64,000 nt of DNA from Ailanthus altissimus (Eukaryota > Streptophyta > Magnoliopsida > Sapindales > Simaroubaceae), in assembly GCA_946807835.1 (NCBI GenBank), contig OX327690.1, forward strand, positions 6,916,501 to 6,980,500, read 5' to 3'. The first letter of the stretch is position 1, and each line of letters begins with the position of its first letter. Of this stretch, positions 24,497 to 36,999 are shown piece after piece. The notes beneath the pieces are model-generated. The model did no database searches, had not been told where the DNA came from, and saw only the letters and a program-made list of their open reading frames with translations. The position numbers and the translations under genes are program-made.

Positions 24497-26699
24497 ATTG
24501 ACAAAATTGCAATTGGTGCGGATTTCGCCTTCATCTTGGTCTCTTATCACTTTTCTAAGCTTCATGGAAGCCCCAAATATTTGCTTGTAGAGGAATGGTG
24601 GCATGCTAGACAATGCTCTAGCAATTGGACTGGTTCTTGAATCGGAGAGCAAGAATTGATCTGTTGAAAGCAAACCCACGTTGTTTTCAAGATTTTTGTA
24701 GTACATGGTGTCAAATTTCTATGGAGTTTCTTTTGGTTGGTAAATAAAAAAAAATTTGTTTATATAAAAATAAATACAGTGAAAATTAAATTATTTTATT
24801 TATAATTATATGTATAAAGATAGAATATTATTTTAATTTTTCGTTGTAGTAGATTTTGAATTGAATGATTGCAATTTTTTTTATTATCTTTAATCTTTAA
24901 ATTCAACGCATGTGAGCACATGGATCTTTCTTAATCTCTAAAATTACTAATACATAAATATAAGATAATAATATTAACTAAATTCTTTTTCTGCATAAGA
25001 ATACGTAAAAAAAAAAATTTTGAATGGTTATGATCATTTTTTCTTATTACAGTTTTAGCATCTAATTCAACATATTCTGATTCCCATCTGCACTTTCTTT
25101 CTAAAGAAGTTCGAGTATTGGTTCTTAATTGACTCATCTGATTTCTCAGTTCCTTTGTAATTGTAGAGCCTGGCTTGTACTGATTTACATGATGTCCTTC
25201 CAATTGTATGCGCCCCTAATAAAATCATTTCAAATTGTAAAAATGTTGTTTGAGCATTGGGAAATTAATTAGTTGAAGGTTTCATTAATTAATTACATGA
25301 GAGAATGACTAAATCAGAGACATCTAATCAAAGGGATTGGAATAACTCGAGCAGAGTGGTAATGCTTTCACGACCCATGGGCACAATATCGTCAGCTTCC
25401 ACGGCACTTGAAACTCGCCCATCTTTCCTTCCAAAGGGAACTGACCAGTAATCACCACCAAGAAACACGGTTGCGTCCCTGGCTGCCGCCGCCAATATGT
25501 CGGCAGACGAGACCGTTTTCGGGCATTCCCTCTCCATCTCCGCCTTGATATCATCAATCACTTCAAATCTTCTCAATGTTTTGCTAGCATTAGCTGCTCT
25601 CTCGCTTCTGTCGTAGTTCAAAAGAACGGAGCCATTACATCCCTGTACACGATACCATGCAAATTTAGGGCATATTTGGTATACTTTTTCTTTAGTTGGT
25701 GTTTTTTTTAAATAAACTTATTCTTATAGCATAAAAAATGGGATTTTAAATTTGATGTTTTTAATTTAAATTTTTGTTTGATCAAGTGTTTCGAAGATAG
25801 TAATAATAATAATATGTCCTGAAGATAGTAATAATAATAATGTCTTTGGACATTGTTTGGATGCTCGTGAATATTTTTTATATTTTTTGTTATTCAAATT
25901 CAAATAAAAAAATATAAGAGATTGATATTTAATAGATGAGATTTTTTAACTCAATACATTTTAAAAAAAATTAAAATAATAAAGAAAAAAAAGTACTAAA
26001 CATATACAAAATCTGTATTTTGTAAAATAAAGCTACTTGTAAATGGAGACTTTTCGATAAACAATAACACCAACACTAACTAATAATAAGAGAACTTACA
26101 AGTTTACCTATTGACGAAATTGACAATTACAACTTTCTTCACTAATAAAAATCTCTTTTTAAAAGTGTAAGTGATCAAATTTTAGAGAAGAAAATAGTAA
26201 CAAAAAGAGAATAGTGGTATATATGACTTTCCTAAAAAAGAAACTGGTTTATATAAATTTTACTAAGAGTGAAACTAGAAAACTCTCTGATAATAATAAC
26301 AAATGATGGTGTCATTCGCTTACTCTTAACAACACAGTCATGGAAGAACAATCTGAGGAGACTAGGAGCAACTGTTTTATCATTCTTAACCCATTCTGCA
26401 ACTTTTCTACTGATAATTTCTTCAACATTTTTATTTGGAGACCTCCGATTGTAGTAAAAGGAGGATGGCCATTCTTCAGGAAAGATGTCAATCTCTGGCA
26501 ATGTAATATTGTCAACATCACCAATTGAGAGGTTAACATCAACTAGGGTTTTCTGATCTTGTTCTTGATCTTGATCTCGACCTCTATCATTGTACTTGTT
26601 ACCATGATTTCGATCATTGTAGTCATAAGCTGATGAGATTGAAACCAACTGAACAACAATAAGAATGATCAAGAAGAAGCGAATGGAAGAGAGTTTCAT
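24497..26699 (-). pseudogene. Class III peroxidase (peroxidase 7-like) pseudogene
   Basis: Exon 1 (26699-26324) starts with a signal peptide (MKLSSIRFFLIILIVVQLVS) and ends at the distal-haem motif RLFFHDC. Exon 2 (25642-25297) has GCNGSVLLNYD, KTLRRFEVIDDIKAEME, VSSADILAAAARDAT and YGRKDGR-like FGRKDGR. Exon 3 (from 25215) has the proximal-haem GAHTIGRTSC, then CRWESEYVELDA, and after a roughly 300-bp AT-rich insertion MYYKNLE...LLSTDQFLLSDSRT and GEIRTNCNFVN. Secreted plant peroxidases of this class oxidise phenolics with H2O2. Defects: TGA at 25328-25330 where glycine is expected, Ser for the disulphide Cys in VSCADI, a frameshift in exon 3, loss of the normal stop, and out-of-frame joining at intron 1. 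It probably represents an authentic host locus now dead; expression of a fragment cannot be excluded. Confidence 0.88.
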
Positions 26700-26770
26700 G
26701 ATTTCTTTTTGGCAAATACTAATTTCTAAATTAACAAAGAGATGTTGGAGCTTTCTAAATTTGTTTCCAC

Positions 26771-26780
26771 TTATATAAAG
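26771..26780 (-). promoter_or_regulatory. TATA box of the peroxidase pseudogene
   Basis: The minus strand reads CTTTATATAA about 72 bases before the MKLSS start codon, a usual distance in plants. Because it lies inside the longer open frame that begins at 26807, it argues for the MKLSS start. Confidence 0.55.
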
Positions 26781-26789
26781 TTTAGAATA

Positions 26790-27238
26790 TAGTTTGAAGA
26801 TGGGCACATGATTATATTATTAGGTAAGAGAAATACGTGAGACGCACACCCACAAACAATGACGACCTGCCAGCATGTTTGTAGAGTTGACAATAATTTT
26901 ACTTATTTTTATTATAATAATAAAGATAATACAATGAATTGCATAAGTGATAATCTTATTATAGATTTGTTCTATAACATGCCTTGGATTTTCCTTTCTT
27001 CTTTCACTTTCTCAAATCAAAGTTGTTGAGGCCAAATTTGGACCCAAGAAACGTTACGTTAGCACAAATATGTATGCCCTAGTATAAATGGAGAAGTTCT
27101 TAGTTTTGAATTGATCATTTCTCTGAAGCTCAGAGAGATTTTTCATAAATCGCAGTGAGTAAAATTTTACACAACCAAATCAAATTGATTGGACGGAACT
27201 GAAATGGTTGGCTTAGTGATGTTTTTGACATAAAGTAA
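26790..27238. other. Upstream flank of the peroxidase pseudogene, no further gene seen
   Basis: No coding or repeat structure was recognised in this stretch. It may include the original promoter of the peroxidase. Confidence 0.5.
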
Positions 27239-27989
27239 TGTGAGAATATTGATTAAAAATTATTGGGATATGATTTAGAGAGCAAGCTAAGTGCGTAGGG
27301 TGCACACGGATCGAAAATAAACGTAAAAAGAGATGAAAAATGAAGAATGGCACACCAAGCACCAGCGTCGCGGTGCTAGGCGACAAGCGTCACAGCGCTC
27401 AGATAGGCGCGCCAGCGCCGCAACGCTAGAGACGGGAACAGTATTCCGAAATAAGGAAACTTTCTTATTTCGTCTTCCACTTGCTCCAGGACTTCCTAAT
27501 ACGACTCCCACGCGTATAGGGTAAACCTAGGACGTCCCAAAACCTATATAGAGGCTATCAATTGGCTTGTAAATACATCTTTATGGTCATCAATTAATCT
27601 TTGTGATAGGTTGAGAAATCTTAGTAATCATCAACAATCTTTGTAGTTCTTTGTGAGAGAAAATTCCTAAAGTGAGAGAAAGAGTTTTCTTTGTAATCTT
27701 TCTTGTAAAATGCATACTTTGTGAGTGCCTTATGATTCATAATAAGATAAGAGTGTGATCATGATCCGCCGTGAACGTAGGCAAGTTGCCAAATCACGTA
27801 ATTCTTTGTGTGATCTTCTTCTACCCCTTCACTCTTTATTCCTTAATTACTTGTTGTGCATATATTGCTTGGGTGATATTACTTGTTTTTGTGCTTTCTC
27901 TTCAACAAACTAGTATCAGAGCTTGGTTCCAAGCAGACATGGCCACACCCAAGTATAAGGTAGAGAAATTCAATGGAACGAATAACTTT
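27239..27989 (+). mobile_element. Ty1/copia 5' end: LTR, primer site and first gag codons, truncated
   Basis: The LTR probably spans 27239-27907 (TGTGAGAATA to CTTCAACA). It is followed by TAGTATCAGAGC at 27911-27922, one mismatch from the initiator-Met primer site. A gag start codon at 27939 opens MATPKYKVEKFNGTNNF, the typical copia gag beginning. The match ends near 27989, where sequence of a reversed Tekay-like leader begins. The LTR contains a GC-rich block (27350-27440) unlike its surroundings. The 5' LTR boundary is my least certain point. Confidence 0.75.
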
Positions 27990-28181
27990 AAAAGTACTAT
28001 TATCTACAATATTAACAATCTTTGCAGCTCTTGGATAATGTGTCATCTTCACAAAATCATACAAAAATTTAAGTAAGATGTCAAACATTTACACAACCAA
28101 ACTACAAATACAATCTTAAGGATTTGGCATCTACTCAATCCCCTTAACTTGACACTTAAAAGTCTACAGAATCATATCTTA

Positions 28182-28193
28182 ACTCTGATACCA
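28182..28193 (-). promoter_or_regulatory. Primer-binding site, initiator tRNA-Met type
   Basis: The minus strand reads TGGTATCAGAGT, one mismatch from the initiator-Met complement, and lies eight bases inside the LTR end at 28202. Confidence 0.8.
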
Positions 28194-28201
28194 CTAAAAG
28201 C

Positions 28202-30860
28202 TGTCACGCCCTAGACCCAAAAGATCTGACACATGACATAACTTCACTCGTTCAATAATATGCATTCATAATTAATATTGCATAAAATTTCAAACTTAAA
28301 TTCAACATAAGAATCCTTAACAAGTTGCTAGTAAGTTCAACACAAAGTTCCACTCATGACTATACTTGGTGAAGTATAAACCAAATACAACCATACTCAA
28401 TAAAATAATACATATGTATTTATTTAGTAGCAAATCAAATATCTTAAACTACGTGTCCACAAATGAAACACTTAACAACCTAGCAACTTAGGGAACCCAA
28501 TAAACAGTAGAAGTCTTACCAAATTCACTCAGCACACATATACCTTATTTACTTGAAATCACCATAAACTATAATAAATATAAAACTCGGTAAGCATACT
28601 AATTTTTTATTTATCAAAATACAAATATATATATATATATGTACACAATGCATGTGTATGATATGTTGAATCAAAATCATAATTTTATCAAATCACATGT
28701 CAGGTAAGCGCTTACACATTCTTTCAAAATATATAATAGGAATACAATCACTCAACTACTACTTAGTAGGACTTTCATATCACATATCACATAATGAGCA
28801 AAATGTCACTCGTAAGTGACATACCGTATGAGAGAAATAGTACAAGTTAGGTTTACATTACACATATATAATGCTCATACCCGAAGATAAGATCCAAACT
28901 CTCACCTTAATCATCGATGAGTCCTCTCACACGCACCAATACGCCACCACACAAATATGATGACTCAATCTTCCTTTAGGTACCAATAGGATCCTCCCTA
29001 CATATAGAACGCATAACATATACCAATCCCGAAGGAAATGCCACACATAAAAGCTCCACAAATCACATAAAATGCCTACTAAGCCAACAGTGAGTTCAAG
29101 TACCCTCAAAACACAAAATATTTCTCATGGACATATTACACTTCAAAAGCTTTCTTTGTTAAACACATCTTATTTTGAATGCTCACTTAAAAAATACATG
29201 TATGTCCATGCTCAATGTCAATGCTCACATTCATAAATATATGTCTTTCACATTTCATATCAAATATACTTTGGCATAATATAAACATATTTCTAAGCAC
29301 ATTTATAAAATTATACATAGATAAATTACTATGTTTATTATGATTTCAGTAAAAGTCTAGTATATTTACCTTTTAACGCTTTCGGCTACAAGGCTTAATT
29401 CTCCATAACCTATCAATGAAGATTAATCCTTTCATAAGCCTCAATATTCATACAAAACACTTTAAATAGTTTACAAAATTACACATATTGCACTTATCAC
29501 ATCGAATTGGTCTAATTACTTGATCTCTCAAAACTTGTCATTCTGACCACTTACACTTAACAAAATTTTCTTATACATCAAATGATGTCCAATTACTCCA
29601 AAATCAAAATATATTATTCTTGACTCATATATCCTTCTTATGTATGAATATTATATCATAATTCTTACACAATTCATTCCATAAACATCATCAAATTCAA
29701 ACATTATCGTGATTGGATCAAGATATTTACTGAATAGTATTCAATATCCTAATTTTATAAAATCATATACTAACTCAAAAATTATAAAACTACCATAGAA
29801 TTATTCTTGACATATATCTCAATTCATGATAAATATTTCACTTCAAAATAATTGCCAAAAGTATTTCAAAACTATTTTATTCTATAACTTTAAAAATCTG
29901 TTAATCAAATACTACAATGAGCTAACACTCTTTAGAAAATCATAACAATTTAACCATATTGATCTAAATTCTCAATTCTGAGTATATTATATTAGACATA
30001 TAAACTTATCATATTCCATAAATTTATAATTTTTGAAGATTATTCAGCAGATCAAAAATTATTTGTCACTGTATCATACTGTAAACACAGGAAGTTTACA
30101 GAATTTTAGGGTCATTTTGGTAAATTTATTATAAATTCAATTTTTGAAATTTTCAATCGATTCAAAGTCTAAAATGATTCTAGATATATCTAATTTTATA
30201 TACTCAAAATTTAAAATCATAATCAAACCACAACAATTTATAAAAATTTTGGATCAAGAAACTATCAAGAAAAAATTCTACAATTCATCATGATTTATCA
30301 AGTTATCTACATAATCATCATCAATTCTCACAATATCTTACGAAATCCACATCAAGTCCTCAATTATACATATTTTCAGAAATCAAAACTTAAAGAAATT
30401 AACTTAATTAACACTAATAAAATGAAAAATAGTTATGATATACCTCTTAAAACTCCAAATTCCAATTTCTTCTTCTTCTTCTTCTTCTTCTTCTTCTTCT
30501 TCTTCTCTTTCTCTCCCCTCTATTTCTCTCCCCTCTATTTCTCTCGTTTCTCTCTCTAAAGTGGTGGATCGACCCAAAAATGAGTAAATTAGGATTTAAA
30601 ATGTATATTTTTATACTAAGAAGCTAACTTTTAATATTTACAAATTAACCCCAAAAAGTTTTAAAGTATTATAATTTGGTCCCTAAAATAAATCTAAAGT
30701 CTTACAAATAAACTCAATACTAATAGTATGTCCTTAATCTATACAAATAATACTAATAACAATACATAAATTTAGTATCATCCATATTTAAATAAAATAT
30801 GAATATTATACATATATATAAATATTTATTCTTTTGAGTGTTGGATAAGTGGTTACTACA
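28202..30860 (-). repeat. Tekay-like LTR, older copy
   Basis: It is the reverse complement of the LTR family at 39429-42153, with shared ends and the 12-base palindrome GTAAGCGCTTAC at 28704-28715. Clear divergence from the young copies indicates greater age. Confidence 0.85.
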
Positions 30861-30919
30861 ATAGGATACATTGCAAGAGTCAAAATAGAGTAGGGTGTTA
30901 CTTTTAATGTTTGAAAAAT

Positions 30920-33900
30920 TACTTAAAGTTTGTTTTCAATGTGGGTGTCTTGGCCATGTATTCAGAGGGTGTAAACATAATAAACCAGAGCTACATAGAG
31001 AAGGCAGAGACGGAGAGTTTTTATTATAGAGCTCGATTGAAAGCTTTTGATCTATTAAAATATACAAAGCGTTGAAAGGAACCAGTAAGGGATCGACATC
31101 GAAATAAATTAAATTCATCAGTGGCAAGAAATCAGCAATCAGTAATGTTTTAAGAAGTTGGAGGACACTCTAGCAAATCGGGTTCGCTTGAAAAAAAAAA
31201 GTGCACTAAACTCGATAGCCTATAGATATTGAGGGTAGAATTGTCCAAAAAGCTTTAAAAAGTATGAAAAGTCATAAATAATTAAATGAGTCATTAATAG
31301 TGATAGAGAGAGGAGACATAAAAAGAGGTTGTTGATAATTATGGAAATTTGTGCTAGTTAGGATTTAGAACCCGAAAAAATTCAAAATCTAACCCAAAAA
31401 AATTTAAGTTTTTGTCTGGATTCCTATTTTTTAAAAAATTTCAATCTAGCCCGAAACTGAGTTTTTCTGAGAACCCAAAAACCTAGCCTAGATTCAGATT
31501 TTAATTATTTTTTTAAAGAAAATTTCTAAATTAATGTAATATATATGAATATAATAATTACTTTATAAAGTAAATATCTTAAAATGTTAAATTTAACATA
31601 AAAAGTTAAAAAATTGAAACAAGGTAAAATAAATAAATTTAAAATTTTAATAATTATAAAAGGATAAAATTTAATAAAGTTTAAAAAATATATTAAATTA
31701 TGAATACAAATTTTATAATTTAACAATTGCTTCATCAAATAAATACCTAAAAGTTCAAATTTACCAAAAAAATTAAAAACAAATTATAAAAAAAAAAAAA
31801 AGTTTAGCCTAGATCCAGCCTGGTCGGATGTATACTCGATTTGGCATGGCACTAAAAAATGCAAGCTAAACTCAAGTTTTGAGTTCACCAAAAAAATTTA
31901 AATTTAAATTTAAATTGAGCAAAATTTAGATATAAATTCAAATTTTACAATTCCTAATTGTTGAGTAAGAAATGATTTTAAAATATCTAATGAAATAAAT
32001 ATTTGAGGCGATTTCAAGAGAGAGAGAGAGCAGGGAAGTTTTAAGATGGTAGAGAAAAAAAGTGGTAGGAAAAGAGTAACGGGCTACAAAATTTACTATC
32101 TAAAGAAGGTGGCCGAATCCCTTTAAGCCTAATGTCAACAAATATAAAGAAGGGGCTTAACATAATAAAAGTTTCTGGAAGCTGGAAGTCGAGGGCCAGA
32201 AACCAAAATGAGAGCCCTATTTAAAACATCTTGTTTTAAAGGGCCTGGAAAATATGAGACCAAATGGGTTAGAAGGCAACAAACAGTTTTAAAAAGGAAC
32301 ACGAGTATAATATGGACCAGGAGAATGAAAGCGAGGCAAGGGTGATTTTCCAACCACTTAATACCAATAAGGTGGTGCAAAGTGTATAGGTAGGCAACGG
32401 AGAGAAGCTGAAAACAATAGTGCAATCAACATAGGCTAGAGGCTAGCCCTACCGAGAGCCATGAATATGCTAAGTTTGAATGTCTGGAAACTGGAGAACC
32501 CGTTCACATTTTGGTTATTAAACAAGGTTTTTTTACTGCATCAACTAGATATTGTGTTTCTTTATGAGACAAATATGTAGGATTTTATCAAATGAAAAAA
32601 GTGGGAAGAAGAATTAATTTTAAAAATTGCTTTATTATAAATAAAATGGGCTTAAGTGGAGGTCTGACTCTGCCATGGTCAACAAATGTAGATTTACATG
32701 TTAGCTCTTATAGTAGGCATTATATAGATGCCATGAAACAAAGGAATGGATTTTAGTAAAGAGTTACAGGTGTTTATGATCATCCTGAAATGGTTGAGAA
32801 AAGACATAATTAGAGACTATGATAAGAAGACTGAGTCCTTTAGATAATCTTCTATGGCTGTGTTGTGGAGATTTCAAGGAGATTATGCATATGGATGAGA
32901 AATGCAGGGCTCTTCTAAGGAACATGGAAGCTATTTTAAAGTTTATAAATGCCGTTAAGGTTTGTGGATTAAAAGACATGGGATGGTCCGAATTTCCTTT
33001 TACATGGTGTAATCGAAGAATTAGGGCCGATTTGGACACGGTATTATGCAATTCAAGTTGGCAAGATCACTTTAGAGGGTCTTCTATGCAAAATTTAGTT
33101 TCTGGACTTCAAATTAGTCTGTCATCCATTAGGAGGATTTTTAGAGCTCTTATGAAAGGTGTAAAGACATTTTGGAGGAAGTTTGGGATGTACAGATTTG
33201 TAAAGGGCATTTAAACCCAATTAAATGATTCCCAGATATGGTTGCAAAGTCCAAAGAAAGGCTGAGAAGGTGAACTGCTAAGGAATTTAAAGGCAAAAAG
33301 AAGAAATATGATAGTTTCATTCAATAGTTACATACAATCAAAGGCACAAGTCAATAAAATTTTACTATGAAAGAAGTCAAGGAAGTGAAAAAAGCAAATT
33401 AATATCTGCGTGCAAGAAGATGAGATAAACTGGAGATAGAGATTTAGAGTAAATTGGTTGAGGGAAAGAGACAAAAACACAAAATTCTTTTATGCCAAAA
33501 CTTCTGCCAGAATGAAAAAGATAATGGAATTTGGGTGGAAGATGACCAAGGTTTAGAGAATGTGGTGTGTGACTATTTCTCTAATTTTTTTTTTATAGCA
33601 GCCTCAAGTGACTGTCAAATGGAGGAAGCTTTGATGGAAGTTAAAGAAAAGGTGTCAACTGAGATAAATCATAGACTGGAGCAGCCTTTTTACCAGAGAT
33701 GAAATTCTTAAAGCTCTGAGACTATGGTCTCCCAACAGTATTTTCCAGAAGCACTGGTATAAAGTGGAGGAATGTGTGCTCTCAGTGTGTATGCATGCTT
33801 TAAACTATCAAGGTGATATCTCAACTATTAATCAAAGTTTAATTGCTTTAGTTCCAAAGATACATTACCCAGAGAAAATTACAAATTATAGACTGATTAG

Positions 33901-35870
33901 CTTATGTAATGTAATTTATAGGCTAATAGCATAAGTTTTAGGGCAAAAGTTGTGGCTAATCGCCTAAAACTTATGCTTTTACTCCTAATCAAAGTGCATT
34001 TGTATCTAGTAGAATAATATAGGATAATATAATCCTAAGATATGAATCTTTACACAAAATTAAGAGTAGAAAAAAAAAATAAGGGCTTGATTACTTTGAA
34101 GCTTGATATTAACAAAGCCTACGATATAGTGGAATGAAGTTTCATGGAGAAGATTATGGGAAAATTGAGTTTTTTTAATAAATGGATCAAACTAATTCTG
34201 AATTATGCTACTTCTTCCTCTTTCTTAGTGTTGACAAGTGGCAACATTAAAAGGCATATTAAACTATAAAGATAATTAAGGCAAGGATGCCCTTTATCCC
34301 CCTATTTGTTCATCCTATATGTTGAGGCTTTTATCATTTTTTGCTTCATCAAGCAAAAGAAGAAAAGAAGATCCAGGGTGTGAGCTTTGAGAAAAATCTA
34401 ACAATCTCTCATTTGTTATTTACAAATGATAGGCTTGCTTTTTTTTTTTTCAAAGCTAATATTGATGTGTCTTGGGTTGAAAGATATCTTTGATTGTTAT
34501 GCTACTGCATCAGGGAAAATTTTTAGTTTTGAGAAATCATCAATTCTTTTAGCCCAAACAACCAATGCTCAATTGTATCTACTATCAAGAATATCTTCAA
34601 CTTGAGTATGGTGTAGATGCATCAGAAGTATCTAAGGTTGCCATTAATGATTGTAAGACATATAAGGAATTGCTTTAAGGGAATTGAATTCAAAATTATC
34701 AACAAATTGAAAAATTAGAATTGTAGAAATTTTTCAAGTGGAGGCAAAGAGGTTTTGAGCAAAGCAGTAGCATATGCTATCCCCTCTTATATTATGAGTG
34801 TCTACAAAGTGCGTTCGGGCCTTTGTATAAATATTCAAAGAATACTTAATAGCTTCTAGTGGGGGTTGGACTTATTGTGACAAGTAGTATGGTTCAAAGA
34901 AGAATGAAGGCCTTGGATTTAGATAATTACATTGCTTTAACTAGGCTCTCCTTTTTAAATAAGGTTTGAGGTTTTTGAGATACCTCAACTCTATGGTGGC
35001 AAAAATTCTGAGAGCAAGATACTTCAAAATGGAGATTTTTGGAACAAAAAGGTGGGACATAACCCCTCCTTTATATGGAGAAGAACAATTTGGGGAAGGA
35101 AAGTCTTGGAGAAAGGGGTAAGATGGAAAGTGTTTTGTTGTGTGATAAGATTGAAGTTTACAACAATAATTGGTTACCTAGACCTTTAACATTTAAACTT
35201 TTTTCCATTCAGGTGCTTCTAAAGAATATAAAAGTGAGTAATCTATTGGAGGATGGTTTTAGGTGGAAGGAAGACTTAATAAGAAGCAATTGTTTGAAAG
35301 AAGATGCTGAGATGATTTTGGCCATCCATTTATCAAGGAAAAGATGAGGTGCTATAGCACTTTGAGAAAGAGGGTTTTTACACGATTAAAAGTCAATATT
35401 AGGTTGCCTAAAAATTACCTAAAGATTGAAATTTCTTAATAAAGCCAGTACATCTTAAAGGAATGGTAAAAACTGGTGGTTGGCTTGGTCAATGGACATC
35501 CCTTAAAAAGCACAAAATTTTCAGTGGGGAGCATTATTAAACTTGCTCCCCACAACCTCTAAATTGTTTTGCAGGAGAATTGTTGATAGTCCAATTTGTC
35601 AAAGATGTAAAAAAACACCCAAAGATGTGTTTCATGCTCTCATTGGGTATAACTATGCTTGGAAGGTATGAACGTTATCAGATCTTAGCAGCATAATTCA
35701 CCGAAAGGCTTGTTTGAATTTTGTGAGTTTTTTTTTTTTTTTTTGCAGAAGATTCTGAGATAACAAGTAAAAAGGAATTAGAAATGATTGCTTCTATGCC
35801 TATCTGGTAAGCCAACAGTAATAAGTTGTTTGAGAAGGGTGAGGAACTGTGTAGCACCTCTAAATTTTGC
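30920..35870 (+). pseudogene. LINE (non-LTR retrotransposon), degenerate ORF1 tail and ORF2
   Basis: An ORF1 zinc knuckle CFQCGCLGHVFRGC lies at about 30935-30980. ORF2 follows: endonuclease start MNMLSLNVWKLENPFTFW (from about 32461), a later endonuclease block LWLCCGDFKEI and FPFTWCNRR (32840-33030), and reverse transcriptase with LIALVPKIHYPEKITNYRLI (about 33840-33900), KLDINKAYDIVE (34095-34135), GCPLSPYLFILYVEAF (34280-34330) and a mutated FTND in place of the catalytic FADD (about 34425). A terminal cysteine block CQRCKKTPKDVFHALIGYNYAW follows (about 35600-35665), then a WAxW-like RNase H beginning near 35790. Many stops and frameshifts. The ORF1 N-terminus is missing, apparently lost with the Tekay-like insertion and deletion on its left. 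Confidence 0.85.
31140..32440. other. AT-rich stretch within the LINE region
   Basis: Between the ORF1 knuckle and ORF2 there is little coding signal. 31370-31960 is particularly AT-rich, with runs such as AACCCGAAAAAATT, and could be an inserted small element; no target duplication was found. A short (GA)n tract lies near 32020. Confidence 0.4.
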
Positions 35871-36999
35871 ACTTGACAAACACATGCTAAATTGGGTTAA
35901 TAGTGACAAAATTGCATGTTATTATAATTGTTCATACAATTTGTATTTGTAAATGAAAATCCAAAGCTCTAGAATACAAATAATCCAAATGTCTCACAAA
36001 TACAATATCAATTTTAAAATCACCTAATAAATTTTAAGAAATTTATAACCAATTACGCAACAAATTCTTCTTCCAATGTTCTTGCTCATTCTAGTCAATG
36101 ATTTTTTACCACAAAAAAATGTAATCTTAAATTTAATTTAAAACTCAATTCTCCATTTGTACAATGAATATATCAAATCACACTTACTCAAATTCACCAC
36201 CAAAATTTAACCTTAAAATGTGTACTACAAAAAGATTCCGAAAAAACTAAACCTCTTACATTTTTCATACTTACATTATTACCAATAAAAGCTTCATTTC
36301 TAAACATTGCAACAAAGATCCTTTATAATGTCATTATTCCATAATGTTTATTGAATCATTTTGTAATACTTACTTTGCAAAAATATTAATAATTAGGGAT
36401 AAATCATCAGTTTTATAAGTAAATTTATTCATAATGTACAGTGACGTTTGTTTTGAAATGTTACAAGCTTTTTTTAAAATATTACCAATAATAATTTACA
36501 CGGTTTCAACTTCAAATTTGTCAATTCAAGTTCTTTAATATCATAAATCAATATAAATAAAAAATTTAAATAAAAAATCTTGTAAAAACTTATTCTTTCA
36601 TTAAAATAAAGCTCAATAAAACATCATAAATCTATATGTATAATATCATATAAGATAATGATACTTCTTATTCTTGGGATACAATTCTTGATTATACTTC
36701 TAAGAAGTCTGTCAGTCAATATGGATGTTTCTTGATAATGGTACTAGACCTTTCCAATGAATTTTTTTATACTTCCAAAGTCTTATTAAGATACATGACT
36801 CTTCCTAATTGATATAACCCTAAAATAGGACCTTTCTAAACTCATCTTTATGTCCTTATGACACAATGTGATTTGAATAAATAAAAATTCCTGGTGAATA
36901 TATGTTTATTTATCATATAGTGATTTCTGTTGAATAATAATTTAAAACATCAATTTTGCTTCCATAGGAGGGTAACTGTTAGGCACACGACCATTTTAA
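35871..36999. other. AT-rich interval, no gene seen
   Basis: Nothing coding was recognised. TGTAGCACCTCTAAA near 35850 looks like an LTR beginning and might mark a decayed LTR that truncated the LINE 3' end, but no partner or duplication was found. Confidence 0.4.

Larger units (their letters stand above)
27990..30860 (-). mobile_element. Truncated Tekay-like element: one LTR plus 200 bp of leader
   Basis: Minus strand: LTR 30860-28202 (2659 bp, TGTAGTAACC to GGGCGTGACA), an initiator-Met primer site TGGTATCAGAGT at 28193-28182, and a leader that matches 42180-42350 of the young element, including GATGACACATTATCCAAGAG. At about 27990 it joins copia gag codons. The same LTR family recurs at 39429, 45998 and 60245. 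A (TTC)n tract lies at 30467-30507. Bases 30861-30865 (ATAGG) would be the target duplication at its 5' side; the other side was lost with the deletion. Confidence 0.85.

Noticed and set aside
26700..26807. A longer N-terminus for the peroxidase
   Set aside because: The extension spans the TATA box and lacks peroxidase similarity; a signal peptide starts precisely at the ATG at 26699.
27287..27524. Overlapping 63 to 74 codon frames in GC-rich sequence
   Set aside because: They lie in the copia LTR on opposite strands, and the GC-rich block explains the lack of stops.
30290..30559. An 89-codon frame with a poly-Phe tract
   Set aside because: The Phe run is the (TTC)n microsatellite of the LTR; no protein family is suggested.
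35850..35900. TGTAGCACC as the start of another LTR
   Set aside because: No matching end, partner LTR, primer site or target duplication could be found.
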